This document shows, piece after piece, positions 8,746 through 17,412 of a DNA stretch of 35,841 nucleotides (position 1 is its first letter; each line of letters opens with the position of its first letter). The notes beneath the pieces were generated by a model. The model saw nothing but the letters and a program-made list of their open reading frames with translations, was not told where the DNA came from and searched no databases. Both the position numbers and the translations under genes were made by a program. Source of the DNA: Bryobacterales bacterium (GTDB taxonomy: Bacteria; Acidobacteriota; Terriglobia; Bryobacterales; Bryobacteraceae); NCBI GenBank assembly GCA_016713735.1, contig JADJOP010000012.1, forward strand, positions 1 through 35,841. Direction: 5' to 3'.

Positions 8746-9656
8746 ATGGCGATCGGAGTATTTGACGCGCAGACGTCGCGGTTTCTCAGCGACATTGAGC
8801 GCATTGCGAGCCGGCTGGAGAAAGCGCAGCATCAGATCACGTCGGGCCGCAAGATCAATGTTGTTTCCGACGGACCGGACCAGATTTCGCATCTGCTGGC
8901 GGTGCGCAGCCAACTGGCGGCGAGCGAACAGATCCATAGCAACCTGAACCGGGTGAAAGGCGAGGTGGATGCTACCGAGGCGGCGCTGTCGCAGGCAGTG
9001 AATGTGCTAGACCGGGTGACGGTGCTGGGCGCGCAGGGGGCCACGGACACGATCACGGCCGACAGCCGGTTGAGCCTGGCCGATGAGTTGGGGGCGCTGC
9101 TGGAGCAACTGGTGAACATCGCCGCCACGAAGGTGGATGGGCGGTACATTTTTTCCGGCGACACGGACACGACGGCGCCATACACGGTGGACTTGGGCAG
9201 CGATCCGCCGTACAGCGCGTATCAGGGGGCGGCCTCGTCGCGCAAGATCGAGCATCCGAGCGGGGCGCGGATTCAGGTGTCGCTGACGGCCGCGGAGATT
9301 TTCGAGGATGCCGATCCGAACCAGAACGTGCTGGCCTCGGTGAACGACCTGCGCAAGGCGCTGCTGGCCAACGACTCGACGCAGATCAAGGATGCCTTGG
9401 GGCGGTGAGGCAGTCGAGCACGCACATGAACAACAAGCTGGCCTTCTATGGGGCGGCGCAGAACCAGGTGGCCGAGGGGCTGGACGTGGCCTTCAAGCAG
9501 GAGTTGCGGCTGAAGAGCGAGATCTCGTCGATTGAGGACGCGGACCTGACCGAGGCGATTCTCGAGCTGAACCAGGCGCAGTTGCAGCAGAGCGCGGCGC
9601 TGGGGGCGCAGGCGCAGTTGCTGAACCGGCGGACGCTGCTCGACTTTCTGGGGTAG
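8746..9656 (+). CDS. flgL: flagellar hook-associated protein 3 FlgL
   Basis: Start ATG at 8746 follows GGAGAGGAAACG. The N-terminus, FLSDIERIASRLEKAQHQIT and GRKINVVSDGPD, is flagellin-like (L..A..qitsGkki..psddP), and the middle has NIAATKVDGRYIFSGDTDTT, a FlgL hallmark. The first frame stops at 9408; the next frame carries LAFYGAAQNQVAEGLD and ISSIEDADLTEAILELNQAQ, the C-terminal coil of FlgL. Restoring one G to the GGGG at 9388-9393 rejoins them into about 303 residues, a typical size. FlgL caps the junction on which the filament is built. No flagellin gene follows; the cluster ends here. Confidence 0.92.
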
Positions 9657-9657
9657 C

Positions 9658-9762
9658 GGGCGGGGGCGGGACCGCGGGCGGGGCGGCGGGACCGCAGGGC
9701 GGGGACGGCGGGACCGCAGGGCGGGGACGGCGGGATCGCAGGGCGGGGGCGGCGGGGGCAAG
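9658..9762. repeat. G-rich 22-base tandem repeat
   Basis: Directly after the flgL stop there are about four to five copies of a 22-base unit whose core is GCGGGGACGGCGGGACCGCA, plus GG. The middle two copies (about 9698-9741) are nearly identical and the outer ones diverge. The plus strand has many runs of three to five G, so it could fold into G-quadruplexes, and the unit contains a short GCGG/CCGC pairing. It could end flagellar transcription or be neutral slippage DNA. Confidence 0.8.
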
Positions 9763-9797
9763 GACATTCCGGCGGCGATTGGGCTACGCTGCTAGGG

Positions 9798-10516
9798 ATG
9801 AAACTGGTAGGCAAAGTCGCCGTGGTGACCGGCTCGGCGTCGGGCATTGGTGCGGCCATTGCGGAGGCGTTTGCGGCCGAGGGGGCGCGGGTGGCGGGGA
9901 TTGATCTGCAACCGAGCCGGTGCGAGCTTTCCCTGGAGGCGGATGTCACGGACGAAGAGGCCGTACGGGGCGCGGTGGCGGCGGTGGTGGAGCGGTGGGG
10001 GCGCGTCGACATTTTGTCGACCAATGCGGGGATAGCCGTTCGCAAACCGGTGGCGGAGTTGGAGAGCCATGACTGGGACCGCGTGATCGCGGTGAATCTG
10101 CGGGGGGTGTTTCTGGCGTCGAAGTACGCGCTGCCGCACATGGGGAGCGGGGCGGCGATCGTGCACATGGGGTCGGTGGTGGGGCTGATGGGGACGCGCA
10201 ACCGGGCGGTGTACACGGCGACGAAGGGGGCGATCATCGCGCTGACGCGGAACATGGCGCTGGACTATGCCGGGCGCGGGATCCGGGTGAACTGCATCTG
10301 TCCGGGGTTCACGCGCACGCCGTTGACGGAGAAGCTGTTTGCGGACCCGGAGCGCGAGGCGCGGTTCACGGCGCTGCACCCGTTGGGGAGGCTGGGCGAG
10401 CCGGAGGATGTGGCGCGGGCGGCGGTGTTTCTGGCTTCGGAGGACGCGGGGTGGATCACTGGGGTGGCGCTGCCGGTGGACGGGGATTCACGGCGGGGCA
10501 GGCGGCCGATATTTAG
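9798..10516 (+). CDS. short-chain dehydrogenase/reductase (SDR)
   Basis: A classical SDR oxidoreductase of about 240 residues. Visible are the cofactor loop VTGSASGIG, an Asp at the end of the second strand (VAGIDLQ), which favours NAD(H) over NADP(H), the NAG motif (STNAGIA), the catalytic Ser in HMGSVVG, and YxxxK as YTATKGA. The C-terminal part WITGVALPVDGG is also typical. The family end GGFTAGQAADI with stop at 10516 appears once a G is added to the GGGG near 10485; as written, the frame continues in an arginine-rich tail to 10559. Substrates cannot be predicted; FabG-like or sugar/alcohol dehydrogenase roles are possible. Confidence 0.9.
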
Positions 10517-10566
10517 GGCGGGGCGGGCCGCCAACCGGCGGGGAGCGCACGTTGTCTAACGGGCGG

Positions 10567-11153
10567 ATGGAGTTGAGCGACGCGCAAGCGGTCGAGCAGG
10601 CGCGAAACGGCGATGGTGACGCCTTCGTGTGCTTGTGGACCGCTACGGGCGCTATCTCTTCCGGGTGGCCTTCCGGATGACGGGCAATGAACAGGACGCG
10701 GAGGACGTGGTGCAGGAGAGCTTCTTGCGGGCGTTTCGCAACCTGGGGTCCTACGACGGGCGGGCGGCGTTTTCGAGCTGGCTGTTCCGGATTGCGCATA
10801 ACTATTCACTGGACCTGCTGCGGGTGAGGAAGGCGCGTCCGGCGGCGAGCCTCTCGGATCAGGAGGACGGCGCGCGGCCGCTGGCCGAAGCGGTGGCTGA
10901 CGGGCGGCCGAATCCGGAGCGGCTGGCGTCGAGTGGTCAGTTGCAATTGCGGTTGCGCGAGGCGCTGGCGGGATTGACCGAGCAGGAGCGGACGGCGTTC
11001 ACGCTGCGGCATTACGAAGAGCTGCCGATTGCCGAGATCTGCCAGGTGCTGGAGACGAGCGAGAACGCGGTGAAGCATGCGATTTTCCGCGCGGTGCGGA
11101 AGGTGAGAAAAGCGATGGCCGAGGCAGAGGGAGAGTGGGCATGGAAGGCGTGA
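10567..11153 (+). CDS. ECF RNA polymerase sigma factor
   Basis: Starts MELSDAQAVEQARNGDGDAF at 10567 (a TTG five codons upstream with GGGGAG before it is possible). One base is missing near 10627, after which the frame reads LVDRYGRYLFRVAFRM, region 2 (NEQDAEDVVQESFLRAFRNL, SSWLFRIAHNYSLDLLR) and region 4 (LREALAGLTEQERTAFTLRH, IAEICQVLETSENAVKHAIF). About 195 residues, standard for extracytoplasmic-function sigma factors, which recruit RNA polymerase to a small regulon. Its 3' end overlaps the anti-sigma gene by 13 bases, so the two are translated together and the next protein is its likely inhibitor. Confidence 0.93.
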
Positions 11154-11905
11154 GGGCGAACGGGCATCCGGGCGAGGAGGAGTTGCTCGCGCATTACTAC
11201 GGGTGCGAGGAGGCGGGCGCGGAGACGGCGGCGCACGTTGCGAATTGCGCGGAGTGCCGCGGGGCGCTGGAGCTATTGAAGCGCGAACTGGCGGTGGCGA
11301 GCCAATTGGAGACGCCGCGGCGGGAGGCCGGGTATGAGGATCAGGTGTGGGCGCGGTTGACGGCGGCCGAGCCGGCGCTGGGGCGGGGTGGGAAGCCGCG
11401 GCGCTGGAGTTGGGGCGCGGCGCGGGTGTGGGCACTGATGGGCGCAATGGCGGCGCTGGTGGCGGTGTCGTTCCTGGCGGGGCGGTATAGCCAGGGCGTG
11501 ACCGCCCCGGTGGCGAGCGTGGGCAACGGGCCGGAGGCGCAGAAGAGTGTGCTGGCAGCGGCGCTGGAGGGGCACCTGGCGAGTTCAGAAAGGATTTTGT
11601 TGGATGTTGTGAATAGCGGTGTGGATGACGCGGGTTGGGATTCACAACGGGTGCGGGCCGATGCGCTGGTGGATGCGAACCGGCTGTACCGCTTGACGGC
11701 GGCGCGGCAGGGGCAGCTGGCGCTGGCGGCTGTGTTGGAGGACCTGGAGCGGGTGTTGATCGAACTGGCGCATGCGCCGGAGGGAGCACAACCGGCCGGG
11801 CTTCAGGATCGGATTCTGGACCAGGAGCTGGTCTTCAAACTGAGAATTTTGCAGTTCCGTTTGCGCGAGCAGCCGCGTGCGGCGCGGGCGGACAGGAAAG
11901 GTTGA
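11141..11905 (+). CDS. zinc-finger (ZAS/zf-HC2) anti-sigma factor, membrane-bound
   Basis: ATG at 11141 lies within the end of the sigma gene. The cytoplasmic N-terminus has HPGEEELLAHYYG and HVANCAECRGALELL, the H-x3-C-x2-C zinc motif of ZAS anti-sigma factors. One transmembrane segment follows (VWALMGAMAALVAVSFLAGR, about residues 87-106). The rest (about 145 residues) lies outside the membrane and is alpha-helical (AALEGHLASSERILLDVVNS, LYRLTAARQGQLALAAVLED). It should hold the upstream sigma factor at the inner membrane and release it on a periplasmic signal. The following HEAT proteins start six bases downstream, implying one operon. The gene is unbroken. Confidence 0.88.
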   Translation: MEGVRANGHPGEEELLAHYYGCEEAGAETAAHVANCAECRGALELLKRELAVASQLETPRREAGYEDQVWARLTAAEPALGRGGKPRRWSWGAARVWALMGAMAALVAVSFLAGRYSQGVTAPVASVGNGPEAQKSVLAAALEGHLASSERILLDVVNSGVDDAGWDSQRVRADALVDANRLYRLTAARQGQLALAAVLEDLERVLIELAHAPEGAQPAGLQDRILDQELVFKLRILQFRLREQPRAARADRKG

Positions 11906-11911
11906 TCGGAT

Positions 11912-13250
11912 ATGAGAACCGTTGTGATGCTGATGGGCTTGTCGGCGCTGGGAATGGCGCAGCAGGTGGAGATCGATGTGGCCGACGTGAAGGCGCAGGT
12001 CGATCTGGAGCTGAAGAAGATCGAGCCGGTGGTGAAGATGGATATGACGGCGATGCTGCCGAGGATCGAGATGCAGCTGGGGGCGATGGCGCCGAGGATG
12101 AACCTCCTGCTGCAGACGAAGATGCGCACGCGGGGGTGGGGGGGATCGGCGTATGATCGCGGGGCGCGGGCGCTGGACCGGCGGGAGTATGACGAGGCGG
12201 TGAAGCAGTTCACCGAAGCAGCCGGGGGCACGGAGCGGGCCGATGGGGCGCTGTATTGGAAAGCCTACGCGCTGGGCAAGCTGGGGCGGACGGCCGAGGC
12301 GACGGCGGCGCTGGATCAACTGGCGAAGGCGCATCCGCAGAGCGGGTGGTTGAACGACTCGAAGGCGCTGCGGGTGGAGTTGGCGCAGGCGAGCGGGCGT
12401 CCGGTGACGCCGGAGGAGGCGGCCGATGACGAGATCAAGCTGATGGCGATCAATAGCCTGATGCAGAGCGATCCGGAACGGTCGGTGCCGCTGCTGGAGA
12501 AGCTGTTGCAGACGAAGTCGTCGCCGCAGTTGCGGGAGCGGGCGCTGTTTGTGCTGAGCCAGAGCAATTCGGCGAAGGCGCGCGAGGCGGTGGTGCGGGT
12601 GGCGAAGGGGTCGTTGAATCCGGACCTGCAATTGCTGGCGCTGCGCAACCTGGGGGTGGTGAAGAGCGCGGAGAACCAGACGTTGTTGAGCGAGGTGTAC
12701 TCGTCGACGAACGATGCGGCGGTGAAGAAGCAGATTCTGCAGGGTTACATGGCGACGGGGGCGCGGGAGAAGATGCTGGCGCTGGCCAAGAGCGAGCCGA
12801 ACCTTGCTTTGCGGAAAGAGGCGATCCGGTATTTGGGCGCGATGGGCGGGGCCAACGAGCTGGCGGCGATGTATGCGGCCGAGCAGTCAGTGGACCTGCG
12901 GGCCGAGATCCTGAACGGGATGATGGCGGCCAACAGCACGGCGAAGATTCTGGAAATTGCGCGCACGGAGAAGGACGCTGAAGCTGCGCGAGCGGGCGAT
13001 TTCGATGCTGGCGCACAGCAAGAGTCCGGAGACGCTGACGGCGCTGGTGGAGATGTACAGCGCGTCGCCGGAGGTGGAGACGAAGAAGCGGATTCTGCGC
13101 GCGCTGGGCGGGCAGAGGAGCGCGCAGCCGTTGATCGACATCGCGCGGAAGGAGTCGAACGTGGAGTTGACGCGCACGGCGGTGGAGATGCTCTCGATGA
13201 TGAAGAGCAAGGAAGCCACGGATTATCTGATGGAGTTGTTGAACAAGTAG
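11912..13250 (+). CDS. exported TPR/HEAT-repeat protein
   Basis: A signal peptide, MRTVVMLMGLSALGMAQQ, leads to about 430 residues. A TPR-like stretch (RGARALDRREYDEAVKQFTE, ALYWKAYALGKLGRTAEAT) is followed by HEAT repeats (LRERALFVLSQSNSAKAREA, LQLLALRNLGVVKSAENQ, LRKEAIRYLGAMGGANELA). A frameshift near 12970 moves the last repeats to a second frame (LRERAISMLAHSKSPETL, KKRILRALGGQRSAQPL) ending at 13250. Such stacked helices are scaffolds for protein binding in the periplasm. Its position directly after the anti-sigma gene suggests it takes part in the same stress response, perhaps as sensor or partner of the anti-sigma outer domain; that is inference. Confidence 0.85.
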
Positions 13251-13262
13251 AAGAGCAGCGCG

Positions 13263-14298
13263 ATGAAATTGACATGGCCCCTCCTGTTGGTGACGGCGGC
13301 GCTGGTGGCGCAGCAGCCGCCGGTGAGCAATGCGAAGTTGGAAACGGCGCAGGCGCAGGGCGGGTTGAGAAGGCCGTGCGCGCGGCGATGGCGAAGCAGG
13401 CGGCGCGGCGTGGATCGGCTGGGCGGTGAAGCGGATTCCGGCGAGGGGCGGTCTTGCTGCTGGAGCAACGGCAGCCATGGCTGCGGGCTGGAGGGGCAGA
13501 AGGTGACGGCCGCGCCGGCGCGGGCGCGGTGAAGTTGGAAGGGCCGACGCTGGAGCACGTGCTGTTGCGGGTGGAGGAGGGGCGATTGGGAAGATCCGGT
13601 CGTATCCGGATGACTGTCCGCTGGATGCGGGCGGGCTGCCATTCCACTGGTTGACGGGGGTGAGTGCGGCGGAGAGCATGGCGTTCCTGGTGGCGCGGGT
13701 GTCGCAGGCGGGCACGGCACGTGAGGAGCAGCGGAAGGCCGATGGGGCGATCCATGCGATTGCGCAGCATGCGGGCGACGAGGCGCTGCAGGCGCTGGAG
13801 AAGATGGCCTTGCAGGGCGCGACGGAGAAGACTCGGCGGCAGGCGTTGTTCTGGCTGGCGAATTCGCGCGGAGCAGAGGGCTACCGGGTGGTGGCGCGCG
13901 CGCTGCTGGAAGATGCGTCGGAGAAGGTGCGCGAGCATGCGATCTTCGCGCTGACGCAGAGCCGGGCGACGGGAGCGGTGGAAGCCATCGTGCGTGCGGC
14001 GAAGGAAGACAAGAGCGCGCACGTGCGCGGGCAGGCATTGTTCTGGCTGGCGCAGAAGGCGTCGGGGGCGGCCAAGGGGGCGATCACGGAGGCCATCGAG
14101 AAGGACCCGAACACGGAGGTGAAGAAGAAGGCCGTGTTCGCGCTGACGCAGTTGCCGAAAGCGGAGGGCACGCCACTGCTGATTCAGGTGGCGCGGAGCA
14201 ACGCGAGTCCAGCGGTGCGGAAGCAGGCGATGTTCTGGTTGGGGCAGTCGAAGGATCCGCGGGCGCTGCGGTTTTTTGAAGAGACGCTGGCGCGGTAG
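13263..14298 (+). CDS. second exported HEAT-repeat protein
   Basis: ATG at 13263, 12 bases after the previous gene, opens a signal peptide MKLTWPLLLVTAALVAQQ. Bases 13370-13650 contain several frameshifts, but pieces such as EKAVRAAMAKQAA, KLEGPTLEHVLLRVEEG, IGKIRSYPDDCPLDAGGLPF and HWLTGVSAAESMAFL can be followed. A Cys/Trp/Gly-rich patch (CCWSNGSHGCGLEGQ) lies near 13455. From 13651 on the frame is clean: repeats centred on FWLA, FALT, FWLA, FALT and FWLG recur exactly every 32 residues. This is a HEAT scaffold, probably periplasmic, and the last gene of the sigma operon. No enzyme motif is seen. Confidence 0.82.
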
Positions 14299-14330
14299 GG
14301 GAGCGTGAGGCGGAAGGGCGCGTGGCGGGC

Positions 14331-15307
14331 TCAGGCCACTGTGCCGCGCGATTTGTCTTTGGATTCCTTCTTGCAGCGGATCTCGCGGACGGCGTAGATG
14401 CGGCGGCCCTGGCTTTCAAAGTAGGTGCGGATCATCACCTCGCCGAGGATTCCGGTGGAGAACATCATGATGCCTGCGAGCAGGAGCAAGGCGCCGGCGA
14501 TCATGAGCGGGCCGTGCTCGGCGACCAGTTCGCCGCCGGTGAGCTTGAAGGCGGCGAGGTAAAGCATGATGAGCCCGCCGACGGTGGTCTTAAGCTGCCG
14601 AGCTTGCCAAAGAAGTGCATGGGGCGGGTGAAGTAGCTGAGCAGGAACTTGATGGTGAGGATGTCAAAGAGGACGCCGAAGGTGCGGCTGAGGCCGTAGT
14701 GGGAGTGGCCGCTGGGGCGGGGGATGTTGCGGATGGGGACCTCGGCGATGCGCGCGCCGTAGAAGCTAGCCAGCGCCGGGATGAAGCGGTGGAGCTCGCC
14801 GTAGAGGTTGATGTCCTTGAGGATTTCGGCGCGGTAGGCCTTGAAGGTGGTGCCGAAGTCGCGCAGGTCGACGCCGCTGGCCTTGGCCATGAGCCAGTTG
14901 GCGATGCGCGAAGGGATTTTGCGGGTGATGGCGTTGTCGACGCGGTTTTTGCGCCAGCCGCTGGCGATGTCGTAGCCCTCGTCGAGCTTGGCGAGAAGGG
15001 CGGGAATGTCGTCGGGGTCGTGTTGGAGGTCGCCGTCGAGGGAGATGATGATGTTGCCCTGGGCTTCGTCGAAGCCGGCGGCGAGGGCGGCGGTTTGGCC
15101 GAAGTTGCGGCGGAGGCGCATCACTTTGAGGCGGGCGTCGGTTTCGACGAGGTTGGCGAGGAGATCGAAGCTGCGGTCAGTGGAGGCGTCGTCGACGAAG
15201 ATGATCTCGTAGGGGCGTTGAACGCGGAGCAGGACGGCGGTGAGGCGGTCGTAGAGGGGGAGGATCGCCGGCTCTTCGTTGTGAATGGGAACGACGATGG
15301 AGAGCAT
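14331..15307 (-). CDS. membrane-anchored family 2 glycosyltransferase (polyprenyl-phosphate type)
   Basis: The N-terminal GT-A domain reads MLSIVVPIHNEE, IIFVDDASTDRSFDLL, LRRNFGQTAALAAGFDEA and ISLDGDLQHDPDDIP (the DxD metal/sugar-nucleotide site), then RKNRVDNAITRKIPSRIANW and DFGTTFKAYR. The C-terminus has two transmembrane helices (LIMLYLAAFKL region and LMIAGALLLLAGIMMFSTGI) followed by GEVMIRTYFESQGR. This is the DPM1/GtrB/ArnC-like plan: transfer of a sugar to undecaprenyl phosphate at the inner membrane. A missing A near 14592 splits the two parts; joined they give about 325 residues. It is convergent with the HEAT gene and divergent from the next gene. The sugar is not predictable. 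Confidence 0.9.
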
Positions 15308-15415
15308 CTGTTACCAGTGTACTCTCCGGCAAGAGGGGGTCCACCAGGGAGGTGGGGTCCAGCGGTGGGCGCGGCAGGCGAGCGTTGAGGGGAGCGGGAG
15401 GTCCGAAATTGACGC

Positions 15416-15443
15416 TTGCGTTTTATTTACAAGTCCGTATACT
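15416..15443 (+). promoter_or_regulatory. sigma-70-like promoter
   Basis: TTGCGT (15416-15421) and TATACT (15438-15443) are separated by 16 bases in a locally AT-rich stretch. This would place transcription about 85 bases before the ATG at 15533. Confidence 0.45.
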
Positions 15444-15532
15444 TATCGAGGCCAGAAGCGCTTCTGAGAAGATTTGGTCCGTTTAGGGGCCACGTCGCCG
15501 AGTTTTGTCCTTTGAGAGGGAAAGGAACTTCC

Positions 15533-16278
15533 ATGAAGCCTTTGGTGTATCTGTTCTGTCTTTCCGCCGCCTGCTGTGCCACGGTTGCGGCCCAATCCAC
15601 GCCGCAAATGTCGCGGCTCTACGCGTATGAAGTGCCTTCTGATAGCGCCGCTGAGTTCTTTGATGTGCAGCAGGACACGGCGGCGATCTACAAGGCCAAT
15701 AAAGCGCCGTACCCGCGGCTGTGCTGGACGAGCCTGGCGGGTCCGCAGATGTTGTATATGCTCGTCCCGATCTCGGGGCTGGACAAGCTGACCGAGCAGA
15801 CGTGGCTCTCGCAGCAGGGCGAGGAGATGCCCCGTCGCGCGCGGTTCAGCCGGCTGGCGCGGGCCGGGGCGAGCGGGACGATCAAGATCACAACGTCGGT
15901 CCCCGACCTAACTTGGGATGATACGCCCGGGGGTGCACCGGATGCCTTCGGCATCGTACGTGTGACCATCGCAAAGCCGGGCAAGGTTGCGGACTACACG
16001 GCGCTACTGAAGGAGGTGTCACAGACGTACAAGAAGATGGGCAAGGCCAAGAGCTTCTATGTGAACCGGGTGGCGTTTGGCGGGAACGTGTATGAGTTCC
16101 ACACCTACACGGGCTACAGCAGCCTGGCTGACATCCAGAACACCGATGCGTTCCGGAAGGCGATGGGGAGGCGAAGTACGAAGCCTACATCAAGAAGTTG
16201 GGAGAGGTGATCGATCTGAGCGAGCGGACGCTGGTGCGGTTCCGGCCGGAGTTCAGCTACGTGCCGGAAGCGAAGTAA
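15533..16278 (+). CDS. exported protein of unknown function
   Basis: ATG at 15533 follows GAAAGGAAC and opens a signal peptide (MKPLVYLFCLSAACCATVAA, cut near AQS). The mature protein of about 225 residues has two similar parts: residues about 25-110 (MSRLYAYEVPSDSAAEFFDV, CWTSLAGPQMLYMLVPISGL) and about 140-220 (PDAFGIVRVTIAKPGKVADY, FYVNRVAFGGNVYEFHTYTG). Each resembles an alpha/beta ferredoxin-like dimeric barrel (ABM/NIPSNAP-like) half, but I cannot assign a family. A G lost from GGGGG near 16166 breaks the frame; the second frame gives YEAYIKKLGEVIDLSERTLV and ends at 16278. It is a single transcription unit with its own promoter and terminator. Confidence 0.75.
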
Positions 16279-16293
16279 GCAGGCGGGAAGCAG

Positions 16294-16319
16294 GGGACCG
16301 GCGAATGGCCGCCGGTCCC
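16294..16319. terminator. bidirectional terminator-like hairpin
   Basis: GGGACCGGC and GCCGGTCCC form a perfect 9-base stem with an 8-base loop between two convergent genes (16278 stop; 16341 stop on the other strand). There is no long T run, only GTTGTG after it, so termination strength is uncertain. Confidence 0.65.
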
Positions 16320-16340
16320 GTTGTGAGGTGAGGAGCGGGC

Positions 16341-16735
16341 TCAGGCGTTGGGGATTTTGAGGACTTGGCCGGGTTTGATCTTGTCGGGGTCGGAGAGCTG
16401 GTCCTTGTTGGCCTCGAAGATCTTCATGTACTGGTTGGCGCTGCCGTAGAACTGTTTGCTGATTTTGGACAGCGTGTCGCCGCTTTGGACGGTGTAGGTA
16501 ACGGCGGGGGCGGGGACGTTAGCGTCGACTTTGATTTCGGCCTTGAGGTCGTCATAGTTGCCAGGTCGACGCCCTTGATCTGGTCCCAAACGCGGTTCTT
16601 TTCGGCTTCGGCGTGGACGCTGGCGTCGAGGACGAGCTTGCCTGCCTCCTCGTGCAGATGGTGGATCAGCGCACCGCGGGTGCTGAGGAAATCGATGACG
16701 GGTTTGTACTTGGCCTTGAGGGCTTCCACGCTCAT
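16341..16735 (-). CDS. small LysM-domain protein (YgaU/Kbp-like)
   Basis: About 131 residues from ATG 16735 (MSVEALKAKYKPVIDFLSTR). The N-terminal half (GALIHHLHEEAGKLVLDASV, AEKNRVWDQIK) resembles a BON-like domain. A one-base loss near 16562 shifts the frame to NYDDLKAEIKVD and a complete LysM domain: TYTVQSGDTLSKISKQFYGS, YMKIFEANKDQLSDPDKIKP, GQVLKIPNA. There is no signal peptide, as in E. coli Kbp (YgaU), a cytoplasmic potassium-binding protein with BON plus LysM. A role in potassium or osmotic stress is possible by analogy only; cell-wall binding would need export. It is divergent from the DUF937 gene. Confidence 0.87.
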
Positions 16736-16794
16736 GTGAATGGGTCTCCTTCCGATGGCCGGTGCGCGTAGGAAGCGAGGCGCCCGGTTCCTTC

Positions 16795-16800
16795 TATACT
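16795..16800 (+). promoter_or_regulatory. possible -10 element upstream of DUF937 gene
   Basis: TATACT stands out in an otherwise GC-rich divergent spacer, 55 bases before the ATG at 16855. No good -35 hexamer is seen at the expected distance. Confidence 0.3.
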
Positions 16801-16854
16801 AGGATGCGGGCCGCGGGGGAGGATAGCCTCGCGGGCGAAATCGGAGGATTGTTC

Positions 16855-17406
16855 ATGGACCTTTTACAGGCACTGATGAATGCGCAGGGCGGCGGCGCGG
16901 TGAGGCAGTTGTCGAACCAGTTTGGGCTGGGGCAGGACCAGACGATGGCGGCGCTGCAGCAGTTGTTGCCGGCCATTGCCGGGGGCCTGCAGCGCAACGT
17001 GAGCCAGGAAGGCGGGCTGGAGGGCCTGCTGGGAGCGCTCATGAACGGCAACCATCAACGGTATGTGGATGAGCCGGAAGCGCTCGATCCGGAAGAGATG
17101 CGGCAGGACGGCAACGGCATCCTGGGGCACCTGTTCGGGAGCAAGGATGTGAGCCGGCAGGTGGCGAGCCATGCGGCCGAGCGCACGGGGATCGGCTCGG
17201 ACATTCTGAAGCAGATGCTGCCGGTGGTGGCGGCGATGGCGATGGGCGCGTTGAGCAAGCAGGCGGGCGGCAATGCGATGGCGGCGTCGGCGCCTCAGGG
17301 CGGCGGCGGGATTTTGGACATGATTGCGCCGATGCTCGACCGGAATCGCGACGGCTCGGCGGCGGATGATGTGCTGGGCTTTGTGTCGAAGATGTTCCTG
17401 AAGTAG
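16855..17406 (+). CDS. DUF937 (YidB-like) protein
   Basis: ATG at 16855 follows TCGGAGG. The unbroken protein has 183 residues. Segments MDLLQALMNAQGGGAVRQLS, FGLGQDQTMAALQQLLPAIA and ILGHLFGSKDVSRQVASHAA, then GIGSDILKQMLPVVAAMAMG and DDVLGFVSKMF, are the repeated helical motifs of DUF937. The function of the family is unknown. It ends 6 bases before the M48 protease start, so the two are probably co-transcribed. The protein is cytoplasmic by prediction, with Gly/Ala-rich helices that could self-associate. Confidence 0.85.
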   Translation: MDLLQALMNAQGGGAVRQLSNQFGLGQDQTMAALQQLLPAIAGGLQRNVSQEGGLEGLLGALMNGNHQRYVDEPEALDPEEMRQDGNGILGHLFGSKDVSRQVASHAAERTGIGSDILKQMLPVVAAMAMGALSKQAGGNAMAASAPQGGGGILDMIAPMLDRNRDGSAADDVLGFVSKMFLK

Positions 17407-17412
17407 GCACGT

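Noticed and set aside
9388..9410. Programmed frameshift in flgL
   Set aside because: There is no slippery heptamer or downstream structure specific to it, and the same G5-to-G4 change occurs in five unrelated genes.
9658..9762. CRISPR array
   Set aside because: The units are contiguous 22-base G-rich repeats without unique spacers, and no cas gene is in the window.
15431..15444. AAGTCCGTATACTT as a third AGTCC palindrome
   Set aside because: Only four bases on each side pair, and the sequence is explained by the TATACT -10 element.
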